Below, one piece after another: positions 1-8,363 of a DNA stretch of 64,000 nt. The notes beneath the pieces were generated by a model, which worked only from the letters and a program-made list of their open reading frames with translations, was not told the origin of the DNA and did not search any database. Source of the stretch: Jidongwangia harbinensis (GTDB lineage Bacteria > Actinomycetota > Actinomycetes > Mycobacteriales > Micromonosporaceae); NCBI RefSeq assembly GCF_020216025.1, contig NZ_JAIWNC010000039.1, positions 1 through 64,000 of the forward strand, written 5' to 3'. A program made the translations under genes and the position numbers. Numbering within the stretch: position 1 is the first letter of the stretch; every line of letters begins with the position of its first letter.

Positions 1-120
1 GACCAGGCCGGGCTCGACCACGTCGCCGACGAACTCAACGGAAGACCCCGCATGACCTTGGGCTGGGCCAACCCAGCTGCAAAAATGGCTGAGCTAGTCG
101 GTGTTGCAACCACCAGTTGA
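1..120 (+). CDS. IS30-family transposase, C-terminal fragment
   Basis: The window opens inside a frame ending at TGA 118-120. Its 39 residues include LNGRPRMTLGW and a final VGVATTS. This matches the C-terminal end of IS30-family DDE transposases, where an N-G-R-P-R-x-T-L-G-W signature follows the catalytic domain. The DDE core lies outside the window, so it cannot be judged whether the element is intact. No terminal inverted repeat was recognised in the 50 bases after the stop. The family call is from remembered conservation. Confidence 0.75.
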   Translation, partial: DQAGLDHVADELNGRPRMTLGWANPAAKMAELVGVATTS

Positions 121-173
121 GTTCGCCCTAACGACCGCAGGTCCACAAGATCGGGCGTCCGTGGGGTGACGTG

Positions 174-1793
174 CTAGCGGCCGGGGCGTTCGCGGTTGGT
201 CCAGCGGCTGCCGACCGAGGGCATCCGGCGTGGCTGCCGCTGACCGGGCACGACACCCGGTGGGACGGCCGGGTCCGGGCCGGGCGGCTGAGCTGCCGGG
301 TCGGCACCGGCGCCGGGGGCCGACGGAGCGCCGGGGTAACCGGGGCCGGCGTTGGCTGCCGGGTACCCGGCGACCGCGGGCGGAACGGCGTCGCCACCCG
401 ACCCGTCAGCGGCTCGGACACCGGGAGCAGCCTGGCCTGCACCACCGGCTCCGCCGAAGCCGGAACCGACCTGACCGGCGCCGTGCATCCCCCGGAAGCC
501 GGGACCAGCCTGACCCGCGCCACTCATCCCGCCGAAGCCAGGCCCGGCCTCACCCGCTCTACTCACCCCGCGGAAGCCTGAACCAGTCTCACCGGCACTT
601 CCGGCACCCCGGAAACCAGGACCAGCCTCGCCCGCGTCACCCCGGAAGGGAGGACCGGCCTCGCCCCCGGCACCCCGGAAACCAGGACCGGCATCACCCA
701 CACCACCCCGGGAAAGGGAACCAGCCTCGCCCCCGGCACCCCGGAAACCAGGACCAGCCTCGCCTGCACCACCCCGGAAACCGGGGCCGGCGTCGCTCGC
801 GCCCCGGAACACCGGGACGTCGGCCGGCCCCGTGGCGCGTGCACCGCGGACACCGGCATCGCCGAGGCCGCGGAAGGCCGGACCGCCCGCCGGGTCCTGG
901 AAGACGGAACCTCCGGTGGCCCGGTGGCCGTGGCCGCCGAAGCGGGGGCTCTCGGACGCCGCCGGGGGTGCGGGATCGGCTTCGGTGCCCGGGGCGACGG
1001 CGGCGTCCGGGGCGACGGGCTTTCCGGCGCGGCGGGCCTCCAGGTAGGCCAGCGCGGCCCGGTCCTCGTCGGTGGGTGCGGCCATCAGGGCATACAGGAG
1101 GCCGAGTACGCCGAACAGGACGGCCACGCCGATCGGGATCAGCAGGGTGGTGGCGGTGGCGCCGGCGGGGGTGACGGTCGACGTGCCGGCCTGGACGGAC
1201 ATGGCGGACATGCCGGTGAAGTGCATGCCGTTCACGGCCACGCCCATGATCAGGGCGGAGACGACGATCGCCGGTGTGCCGCGGACCGTGACGGCGAGCC
1301 AGAGGGCGACGGTGGCGGCGACCACCGCGATCGCCAGGGACGCGCCTACCCGGGTGTCCGCGTAGCTGATCTCGCCGTCCAGGCGCATCGCGAACATGCC
1401 GGTGTAGTGCATGGCGGCGACGCCGAGGCCGGTGAGGACGCCGCCGACCACGATGCGGGTGCGGCGGGCGCGGGTCCCGAGCGACACGATGGCCAGGCCG
1501 ACGCCGACCGCCGTCACGGCGATCACCGCGCTGATGGCGGTGGTGGGGACGTCGTACCGGATCGGCGTACCGACCACGCTGAAGCCGAGCATGGCCACGA
1601 AGTGCATGGTCCAGATGCCGGTGCCGCCGATGGCGACCGCGGCCAGGCCGAGCCACCAGGCGCGCCAGCCGGTGCTCGGCGCGGAGCGCAGTCGGACCGC
1701 GCAGATGAGCCCGAGCAGTGAGCCCAGGACCGACAGAACGTAACTGATGGTGGGTGTGACCCATCCATGTTCGAGGTGATGGATCTCCGCCAT
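174..1793 (-). CDS. MHYT-domain integral membrane sensor with Gly-rich repeat tail
   Basis: This 539-aa protein carries three MHYT-type motifs (MHFVAMLG near residue 63, MHYTGM near 128, MHFTGM near 190) within about seven hydrophobic helices. The family is proposed to bind copper or sense O2, CO or NO at the membrane. After about residue 260 it turns into a long hydrophilic tail with about ten 11-13-residue repeats of the type GFRGAGGEAGP, then a Pro/Gly-rich end. No GGDEF, EAL or kinase output domain is present, unlike many MHYT proteins. The start at 1793 follows GGAGGGG; an upstream in-frame start at 1904 has no such support. Transport or signalling partner is unknown. Confidence 0.85.
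   Translation of the reverse strand: MAEIHHLEHGWVTPTISYVLSVLGSLLGLICAVRLRSAPSTGWRAWWLGLAAVAIGGTGIWTMHFVAMLGFSVVGTPIRYDVPTTAISAVIAVTAVGVGLAIVSLGTRARRTRIVVGGVLTGLGVAAMHYTGMFAMRLDGEISYADTRVGASLAIAVVAATVALWLAVTVRGTPAIVVSALIMGVAVNGMHFTGMSAMSVQAGTSTVTPAGATATTLLIPIGVAVLFGVLGLLYALMAAPTDEDRAALAYLEARRAGKPVAPDAAVAPGTEADPAPPAASESPRFGGHGHRATGGSVFQDPAGGPAFRGLGDAGVRGARATGPADVPVFRGASDAGPGFRGGAGEAGPGFRGAGGEAGSLSRGGVGDAGPGFRGAGGEAGPPFRGDAGEAGPGFRGAGSAGETGSGFRGVSRAGEAGPGFGGMSGAGQAGPGFRGMHGAGQVGSGFGGAGGAGQAAPGVRAADGSGGDAVPPAVAGYPAANAGPGYPGAPSAPGAGADPAAQPPGPDPAVPPGVVPGQRQPRRMPSVGSRWTNRERPGR
410..812 (-). repeat. Coding tandem repeats, 33-39 bp units
   Basis: About ten imperfect head-to-tail units encode GFRG(A/G)GGEAGP-like blocks in the tail of the MHYT protein. 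Unit length changes in whole codons, keeping the frame. Central units are more alike than the outer ones, which fits expansion by slippage or unequal crossover. Confidence 0.8.
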
Positions 1794-2026
1794 GTCCGGT
1801 TCCCCTCCGGTTGAGGTACAGCATGCATCCTGCCCCCTGACCAGCAGATTTGCAGTTCGGGAGCGACCTGCGAGGCAAGAAGGGGACGATGGGCGGGTGT
1901 GCACTTAACCGGTTCGGTGACCGGGCGTGGACCGATCGGCACCCATCGTGGTGTGGCTCACAGCACGTGGGACGCTGCGGGGTAGCGGCGGGAGCCGGTG
2001 AGGCGTTACGCACGATATGAGTCTTC

Positions 2027-2038
2027 GCTTATATAAGC
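2027..2038. promoter_or_regulatory. 12-bp AT-rich palindrome upstream of the arsR-like gene
   Basis: GCTTATATAAGC is a perfect palindrome 22 bp before the GTG start of the ArsR-family gene, in an otherwise GC-rich stretch. Position and symmetry fit an autoregulatory ArsR operator overlapping the promoter. Binding is inference. Confidence 0.5.
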
Positions 2039-2059
2039 TTGGTCTGATACATTCGGCCG

Positions 2060-2446
2060 GTGCACGCCTTCGATGTGCTCGGCGATCCGGTGCGCCGGCG
2101 GATTCTGGAACTGCTCGCCGACGGTGAGCAGTCGTCCGGCGCGCTCACCGAGGTGATCCGCGCCGAGTTCGGCATCTCGCAGCCGGCCGTGTCCCAGCAC
2201 CTGCGGGTGCTGCGGGACAACGGCTTCGCCTCGGTCCGCCCGGACGGCGCCCGCCGGCTGTACGCGGTGGACGACACGGCCCTGCGCGAGGCCGACGCCT
2301 GGCTGGACCGGTTCCGCCGGTTCTGGACGCCGCACCTGGCGGCCATGGCCACCGAAGTGGCGCGCGGGAAACGACAACGGCGTCTCGCCGCCGAGACCCG
2401 CGCCGACGATCACCGCAACGATGAGACTGGAGCCCACGATGATTGA
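2060..2446 (+). CDS. ArsR-family winged-helix transcriptional regulator
   Basis: A 128-aa protein with an N-terminal winged helix: FDVLGDPVRRRILELL, then the recognition helix ISQPAVSQHLRVLRDNG and the wing VRPDGARRLYAV. This is the ArsR subgroup usually paired with SRPBCC proteins, as here. No metal-binding CxC pair is visible, so metal sensing is unlikely. It starts at GTG with no convincing ribosome site, so a very short leader or leaderless transcript is possible. Its 3' end overlaps the next gene by 8 bases, implying translational coupling. A palindrome at 2027-2038 is a plausible operator. Confidence 0.88.
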   Translation: MHAFDVLGDPVRRRILELLADGEQSSGALTEVIRAEFGISQPAVSQHLRVLRDNGFASVRPDGARRLYAVDDTALREADAWLDRFRRFWTPHLAAMATEVARGKRQRRLAAETRADDHRNDETGAHDD

Positions 2447-3071
2447 CACGAAGCATCAGATCAGTGCCGTCCGCCGCGCCATCGGCGACCGGGAGCTGGA
2501 GGCCGGACAGGCGCGGGTCCTCACGGTGAGCGAGGTGTACGACACCGACATCGACGACCTGTGGGACGTGGTCACTAGCCCGGAACGCATCCCGCGCTGG
2601 TTCCTGCCGATCTCCGGCGACCTGACCGTGGGCGGCCACTACCAGCTGGAGGGCAACGCGGGCGGCACGATCACCCGTTGCGACAAGCCCCGGTCGTACG
2701 CCGCCACCTGGGAGGCGATGGGCCAGGTCAGCTGGATCGAGGTACGGCTGACCCCGGAGGGCGACGGCCGCACCCGCTTCGAGCTGGAGCACGTGGCGCA
2801 CGTGGGTGACGACATGTGGGACCAGTTCGGACCGGGCGCCGTCGGCATCGGCTGGGACATGGGCTTCCTCGGCCTGGCGAACTACATGAGCGACCGGGAC
2901 CCCACATTGGACCCGAAGAACGGGGTGGCCTGGGCGGCGTCCGCAGAGGGCAAGGAGTTCATGCGGCTGAGCGGAGAGGCCTGGGCGGAGGCGGCGATCG
3001 CGTACGGCGACGACCCCCAGGCCGCCCGGGAGCGCGCCGATCGGGTGTATGCGGCGTACACCGGCAGCTGA
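2439..3071 (+). CDS. SRPBCC (AHSA1-like) domain protein
   Basis: A 210-aa protein of the START/Bet v 1 fold, AHSA1 type. The typical start of the domain is seen at VYDTDIDDLWDVVTSPERIPRWF, followed by GDLTVGGHYQLE and the strand ATWEAMGQVSWIEVRLTP. The fold forms a hydrophobic cavity, but the ligand is unknown. The start at 2439 is preferred over 2421 because GGAG lies 7 bases upstream and it couples to the ArsR gene. ArsR/SRPBCC pairs are very common in actinobacteria and probably form a small autoregulated unit. A terminator follows at 3085-3117. Confidence 0.85.
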   Translation: MIDTKHQISAVRRAIGDRELEAGQARVLTVSEVYDTDIDDLWDVVTSPERIPRWFLPISGDLTVGGHYQLEGNAGGTITRCDKPRSYAATWEAMGQVSWIEVRLTPEGDGRTRFELEHVAHVGDDMWDQFGPGAVGIGWDMGFLGLANYMSDRDPTLDPKNGVAWAASAEGKEFMRLSGEAWAEAAIAYGDDPQAARERADRVYAAYTGS

Positions 3072-3084
3072 CGATCCTGAGTGG

Positions 3085-3117
3085 AGTCCGCCGTCCCCGA
3101 GGGGGCGGCGGACTTTT
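3085..3117 (+). terminator. Rho-independent terminator after the SRPBCC gene
   Basis: A stem with a 9-bp perfect base (AGTCCGCCG / CGGCGGACT), extended inward by a C4/G4 run, is followed by TTTT. It lies 14 bp after the stop codon. Confidence 0.8.
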
Positions 3118-3345
3118 CATATAGACATCTTTACTTTCGTCGATGCACGGCTTAAGTTTCTCGCATCTGACAGAAGTTGTGATCTTCCCGATCAAAGTCT
3201 GTAACAAGCAGTACGTCGGCGATGGCGGCGCCGGCCGAGCACGACGCTTCCGTGCCCCGGCACGCCTCAGTACATCCGATTAGACACCTGTCACCGCACG
3301 ATGGCGGCCCGGTCCACCGTGCCCGCCGGACCGTGAAGGACGCGC

Positions 3346-4359
3346 ATGGACGACAACGTTGTCAGGTGGGACCGCCTCCCGCTACCCCGTCGCTCGGTGA
3401 TCGCCACCGGCGCGCTCGGCCTCACCGCTTCCGCGGTCGGGGCGGGCGCCGTGGTCCGGGCCGAGCCGGCCCGCGCGGCGGGCGCCACCAGGAAGATCAC
3501 CATCTACGCCGAGGCCCTGCCGGGTGGCCTGTTCGGCTACGGCCTGACCCCGGGCAGTGCCACCGTGCCGGGGCCGGTGCTGGAGATGTGGGAGGGCGAC
3601 ACCCTCGAGATCACCCTGGTCAACACCACCACCCAGCGGCTCTCGATCCACCCGCACGGCGTGGACTACAGCACCGACTCGGACGGCAGCCCGCTCAACG
3701 CGTCGTACAACAACCCGGGCGAGACCCGGACGTACGTCTGGCGGTCGCGGGAGATGTTCGCGGCCGCGGGACGGCGCTTCATGCCGGGCAGCGCGGGCTA
3801 CTGGCACTACCACGACCACGCGATGGGCACCGACCACGGCACCGGCGGCGTCGCCAAGGGACTGTACGGCGCGCTGATCGTCCGGCGGCGCGGCGACATC
3901 CTGCCGGAGAAGCAGTTCACCGCGGTGTTCCACGACTCGACGATCAACAACAAGCTGGCGCCGAACACCCCGATGTTCGAGGCGAACCTCGGCCAGCGGG
4001 TGGAGTGGATCGCGATCGGGCACGGCAACCTGTTCCACACCTTCCACCTGCACGCACACCGGTGGGCGGACAACCGGACCGGCATGCTCGAAGGCCCGTC
4101 GGACCCCAGCCACGTCATCGACAACAAGGACCTGAACCCGGGCAGTTCCTTCGGCTTCCAGGTGCTGGCCGGCGAGGGCGTCGGCCCGGGCGTCTGGATG
4201 TACCACTGCCACGTGCAGCTCCACTCCGACACCGGCATGTCCGGCCTGTTCCTCGTGCGCAACGCGGACGGCAGCATGCCGGCCGGTGCCGAGGAAGCGA
4301 TCCACCGGTTCCGCGGCCACACCCACACCGCGGGAGACCACGCAGCACACGGCGGCTGA
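3346..4359 (+). CDS. Two-domain multicopper oxidase (small laccase, SLAC type)
   Basis: A 337-aa secreted enzyme of the two-domain laccase class, which oxidises phenols and reduces O2 to water as a trimer. All copper motifs are present: HPHG (His102, 104), HYHDH (154-158), HTFHLHAH (231-236) and the type-1 site HCHVQLH with Met298. The N-terminus has twin Arg (LPRRSVIATG) before a hydrophobic stretch and an Ala-rich cleavage region, so Tat export is likely. The length matches Streptomyces SLAC (about 340 aa). It opens a four-gene plus-strand run with a PQQ-type dehydrogenase and a cupredoxin. About 270 bp upstream are non-coding and should hold its promoter. Confidence 0.93.
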   Translation: MDDNVVRWDRLPLPRRSVIATGALGLTASAVGAGAVVRAEPARAAGATRKITIYAEALPGGLFGYGLTPGSATVPGPVLEMWEGDTLEITLVNTTTQRLSIHPHGVDYSTDSDGSPLNASYNNPGETRTYVWRSREMFAAAGRRFMPGSAGYWHYHDHAMGTDHGTGGVAKGLYGALIVRRRGDILPEKQFTAVFHDSTINNKLAPNTPMFEANLGQRVEWIAIGHGNLFHTFHLHAHRWADNRTGMLEGPSDPSHVIDNKDLNPGSSFGFQVLAGEGVGPGVWMYHCHVQLHSDTGMSGLFLVRNADGSMPAGAEEAIHRFRGHTHTAGDHAAHGG

Positions 4360-4401
4360 CCCGCCAACGGAGAACCGACGACGCAGCGAGGGAGCACAGC
4401 A

Positions 4402-7400
4402 ATGACGCGAAGGCTTACCGGCAGACATCGACCAGTGCTACGACGGGCCCTGGCGGCGACCACGGCCGCGGTGCTGGTCCTGGGGATCGCGCCGGTGACG
4501 GGGGCCGCTCCCGCATCCGCCGCCGCGGCGGCACCGGTCTCGGTGCTCGTCTTCCACGGCGCGGCGTCGGCGCAGCAGGACCCGGTGGTCCGGGCGGCAC
4601 AGGCGATCAAGGATCTCGGCAAGGCCGACGACGTCGCGGTCACCACGACCACCGACCCCGACGTCTTCAGCGCGAGCGGGCTGGCTCCGTACCGTGCCGT
4701 GGTGTTCCTGTCCGCGGACGGCGTGACGCTCACCGCCCAGCAGGAGTCCGCGCTGCAGGCCTTCATGAAGGCCGGCGGCGGCTTCCTCGGCATCGGCGAC
4801 GCGGCCAAGGCGCAACTGGACTCGACCTGGTTCACCGGCCTGATCGGCACCCGGCCGGCCGGCAGCATCGCGGTCCCCGAGCCGGTCTCCGCGGTCACCG
4901 CCAGCGGGGAGAACCCGCCGAACGAGACCAAGGAGAAGCTCACCGACGGCGACGCCAACACCAAGTGGCTCACGTTCAACCCGACCGGATGGGTGGCGTA
5001 CCAGCTCGGCAAGCCGACCCGGATCACCGCGTACGCGCTCACCTCGGCCAACGACGCACCCGGCCGCAACCCGAAGGACTGGACGCTGCAGGGGTCCACG
5101 GACGGGCAGAACTGGTCCGATGTGGACCGTCGCACCGGCGAGGCGTGGACCGACCCGTTCCAGACCCGCCGGTTCCAGGTCGCCAGCCCCGCCGAGTTCC
5201 TGCACTACCGGCTGAACATCACGGCCACCGCCGGTGACCCGCTGATCCAGCTCGCCGACATGCGGCTGTCCGCCGGCGCCACCACCGCACCGGAAGCGCC
5301 CGCGGTCAACCGGGCCGTGGTGGACATCCTGGACCGGCAGCACCCGGCCACCGCCGGCCTGCCGCTGACCGTCACCCGGTCGGACCGCTGGTACAACTGG
5401 GACCCGAACCCGCTGGGCACCGTGCACACGGTCGCCCAGGTCGAGGAGCGCCACTACAACCCCGGACCGGGGGCCAACGGCGCGTTCCACCCGGTGTCCT
5501 GGTGCCGCGACTTCGAGGGCGGCCGGTCCTTCTACACCGGCATGGGCCACACCGAGGGCAGCTACGGCGAGGACGCGTTCCGCCGGCACCTGTCCGGCGC
5601 GCTGCGCTGGACCAGCGGCATCGTGCGTGGCGACTGCCAGGCCACCATCGCCGCCAACTACAAGGTGGAACGGCTCACCGCCACCAACAAGACCGGCGAA
5701 CTGGACCAGGTCGGCGAGCCGCACGGCCTGACGGTCGCGCCGGACGGCACCGTCTTCTACGTCGGCAAGGCGGCCTGCCCGAGCGGGCCGGTGGAGGACT
5801 GGGCCAACCCGAACGTCGGCCTGGGCTGCGGCACCATCCACTCCTGGAACCCGGCCACGAAGCAGGCCAAGCTGCTCACCACGCTCGCGGTGATGGGCAA
5901 CCGGGGCAGCGGCTCGGAACTGGTGAAGAACGAGGAGGGTCTGCTCGGCATCGTGCCGGACCCGAAGTTCGCGGACAACGGCTGGCTGTACGTGTACTGG
6001 ATGCCGCACGCCTCGATCGACCGGGAGAAGCGGATCGGCCAGCGGACCGTGTCCCGGTTCACCTACGACCGGACCACCGGCACCATCGACCAGTCCACCC
6101 GCAAGGACATCCTGCAGTGGCCGGTGCAGATCCACAGCTGCTGCCACGCGGGCGGCGGCATGGCGTTCGACAAGGACGGCAACCTGTACATCGGGTCCGG
6201 TGACAGCAACTCGTCCGGCGGTTCCAACGGCTACTCCGGCAACAACTGGACCGCCGACTACCAGGGCTTGTCGTTCCAGGACGCGCGCCGGACCTCGGGC
6301 AACACGAACGACCTGAACGGGAAAATCATCCGCATCCACCCGGAGGCGGACGGCACGTACACGATCCCGTCCGGGAACCTGTTCCCGCCGGGCACCGAGA
6401 AGACCCGCCCGGAGATCTACGTAATGGGCGTCCGCAACATCTCCCGCCTGCAGATCGACCCGAAGCGCAACTGGCTGACCGCCGGTTGGGTGGGCCCGGA
6501 CGCCGGCGCGCCCAGCCCGGAACTCGGCCCCGCCAAGTACGAGACGGCCACCATCATCACCGAGGCCGGCAACCACGGCTGGCCGTACTGCATGGGCAAC
6601 CGGCAGCCGTACCGGGACCGCAGCAACACCGACGCCACCGTGCTGACCGGCTGGTACGACTGCAACAACCCGAAGAACACCTCGCCGCGCAACACCGGCC
6701 TGGTGGACCTGCCGCCGGTCAAGGACAACATGATCTGGTACTCGCCGGACGGCGGCGGCCCGGTCTTCCCGCTCCGCCCGGACGGCAGCGGCATCCCGAC
6801 CTACAAGGCGGCCGACGCCACCTACACCCAGCCGTACGTGCGCGGCGGCTCCCAGGCCGTGATGAGCGGACCGACGTACCACCGTGACCTGGTGGACCCG
6901 AAGAGCACGGTGGCCTGGCCGGCGTACTGGGACAACAAGTGGCTGATCGGCGACCAGTCCAGCGGGAGCAACCGGATCGCGGTCACGGTCGACCCGGCCG
7001 GGGTGGCGAAGCAGGCACCTCCGGCGTTCGCCGAGTCGCTGCGGGCGATCGTCCCGTTCGGCACCGCCGGCAACCAGCTGTACTCCTGGATGGACGCGAA
7101 GTTCGGCACGGACGGCGCGCTCTACCTGCTGGACTACGGCGGCGGCTTCTTCAGCCTGCACCCCAACCAGAAGCTGATCCGGATCACGTACCAGGGCGGG
7201 GCACCGACCCCGGCGCCCAGCGCGACGTCGGTGGCGGTGCAGAACAAGCCGCTGACCGTCGCGTTCACCGGCGCTCGCTCCGGCGGGGTGAAGCACGAGT
7301 GGAACTTCGGTGACGGCGGCACGTCCACCGAGGCGAACCCGCGGCACACGTACGCCCGGGTGGGCACCTACACCGCCACGCTCACCGTCACCTACGCCGA

Positions 7401-8349
7401 CGGCGAGAAGGTGACCACGCGGACCACGGTCACGGTCGGCTGCGCGGTGACGGACAGCGGCACGACGGTACGCCTGGACGAGGCGGACACGAAGGTGCCG
7501 AACCGGGCGGTGGGCCAGGGCTGCACGATCGACGACCTGATCGACGACGAGAGCACCTGGGCCGACCACGACAGTTTCGTCCGGCACGTCACCGCGGTGG
7601 CCCGCACGTTGCAGGACGACGGCCTCCTCAACGGCCGGGAAGCCGGCACGCTCACCCGGGCGGCGGCGGCCTCGCCGATCGGCCGGGCCGGGCACACCGG
7701 GTACGAGCCGCTGTTCGACGGCACCGCCGAGTCGCTGCTGGACTGGGCGCAAGCCCCGACCGGGCAGTTCACCATCCAACCGGACGGCTCACTGCGGCCG
7801 AGCGGCGGACTGGGCATGCTGTACTACACCAAGCCGTTCAAGGACTTCTCGCTGAAGCTGCAGTTCCGGGACATCGCCCCGGGCACCGTCCGGGCCAACA
7901 GCGGAGTGTTCACCCGCTTCCCGGACCCGCGGATTCCGCTGGAGGAACGCCCGCCGGGCAGTTGCGGCACGGTGGGCTCGGCGCGCACGTCGCAGGCCTG
8001 GGTCGCCATCTACTGCGGACACGAGGTGCAGCTCTACGACGGCGAGACCGGTGAGCCGCAGAAGACCGGATCGATCTACAACTTCGACGTGAACCCGCTG
8101 AGCGCGGCCGGCGCCACCGCCAAGAACGTGTGGAACACGTACGAGGTCCGGGTGGTCGGCCAGCACTACACGATCGCGCGCAACGGCGTGGTCATCAACG
8201 AGTTCGACAACACCCCGGGCAAGCAGTCCTCCCGGGCCGGCGACCCGCCGACCGATCTGCGGCAGTTCGCCGAGGGCCTGATCGGGCTGCAGAACCATGG
8301 CGACAACGACCTCATGGAGTTCCGCGACATCAAGGTGCGGGCGCTGTGA
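4402..8349 (+). CDS. Secreted ThuA / discoidin / PQQ-type sugar dehydrogenase / PKD / DUF1080 protein
   Basis: This 1315-aa exported protein has five recognisable parts. A ThuA-like fold (about 46-158 and 302-413) is split by a discoidin (F5/8C-like) domain at about 164-293. Next is a glucose/sorbosone-dehydrogenase-type beta-propeller (about 422-932; NEEGLLGI, HAGGGMAFD, GKIIRIHP, DYGGG). Then a PKD domain (935-1013; WNFGDGGTSTEANPRHTY), a Cys-containing module (1014-1094) shared with the next gene, and a DUF1080 (3-keto-glycoside hydrolase-like) C-terminus (1100-1315). The propeller family uses PQQ and calcium to oxidise sugars. The start follows GAGGGAG. The next gene begins 14 bp downstream, so co-transcription is likely. 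Substrate is unknown. Confidence 0.88.
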   Translation: MTRRLTGRHRPVLRRALAATTAAVLVLGIAPVTGAAPASAAAAAPVSVLVFHGAASAQQDPVVRAAQAIKDLGKADDVAVTTTTDPDVFSASGLAPYRAVVFLSADGVTLTAQQESALQAFMKAGGGFLGIGDAAKAQLDSTWFTGLIGTRPAGSIAVPEPVSAVTASGENPPNETKEKLTDGDANTKWLTFNPTGWVAYQLGKPTRITAYALTSANDAPGRNPKDWTLQGSTDGQNWSDVDRRTGEAWTDPFQTRRFQVASPAEFLHYRLNITATAGDPLIQLADMRLSAGATTAPEAPAVNRAVVDILDRQHPATAGLPLTVTRSDRWYNWDPNPLGTVHTVAQVEERHYNPGPGANGAFHPVSWCRDFEGGRSFYTGMGHTEGSYGEDAFRRHLSGALRWTSGIVRGDCQATIAANYKVERLTATNKTGELDQVGEPHGLTVAPDGTVFYVGKAACPSGPVEDWANPNVGLGCGTIHSWNPATKQAKLLTTLAVMGNRGSGSELVKNEEGLLGIVPDPKFADNGWLYVYWMPHASIDREKRIGQRTVSRFTYDRTTGTIDQSTRKDILQWPVQIHSCCHAGGGMAFDKDGNLYIGSGDSNSSGGSNGYSGNNWTADYQGLSFQDARRTSGNTNDLNGKIIRIHPEADGTYTIPSGNLFPPGTEKTRPEIYVMGVRNISRLQIDPKRNWLTAGWVGPDAGAPSPELGPAKYETATIITEAGNHGWPYCMGNRQPYRDRSNTDATVLTGWYDCNNPKNTSPRNTGLVDLPPVKDNMIWYSPDGGGPVFPLRPDGSGIPTYKAADATYTQPYVRGGSQAVMSGPTYHRDLVDPKSTVAWPAYWDNKWLIGDQSSGSNRIAVTVDPAGVAKQAPPAFAESLRAIVPFGTAGNQLYSWMDAKFGTDGALYLLDYGGGFFSLHPNQKLIRITYQGGAPTPAPSATSVAVQNKPLTVAFTGARSGGVKHEWNFGDGGTSTEANPRHTYARVGTYTATLTVTYADGEKVTTRTTVTVGCAVTDSGTTVRLDEADTKVPNRAVGQGCTIDDLIDDESTWADHDSFVRHVTAVARTLQDDGLLNGREAGTLTRAAAASPIGRAGHTGYEPLFDGTAESLLDWAQAPTGQFTIQPDGSLRPSGGLGMLYYTKPFKDFSLKLQFRDIAPGTVRANSGVFTRFPDPRIPLEERPPGSCGTVGSARTSQAWVAIYCGHEVQLYDGETGEPQKTGSIYNFDVNPLSAAGATAKNVWNTYEVRVVGQHYTIARNGVVINEFDNTPGKQSSRAGDPPTDLRQFAEGLIGLQNHGDNDLMEFRDIKVRAL

Positions 8350-8363
8350 GGGAGAGGACACGG

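Noticed and set aside
4438..7779. 1113-codon antisense frame opposite the dehydrogenase gene
   Set aside because: Arg/Ala/Gly/Val-rich translation without domains. The opposite strand has clear enzyme motifs, a signal peptide and a ribosome site. High GC keeps antisense frames open.
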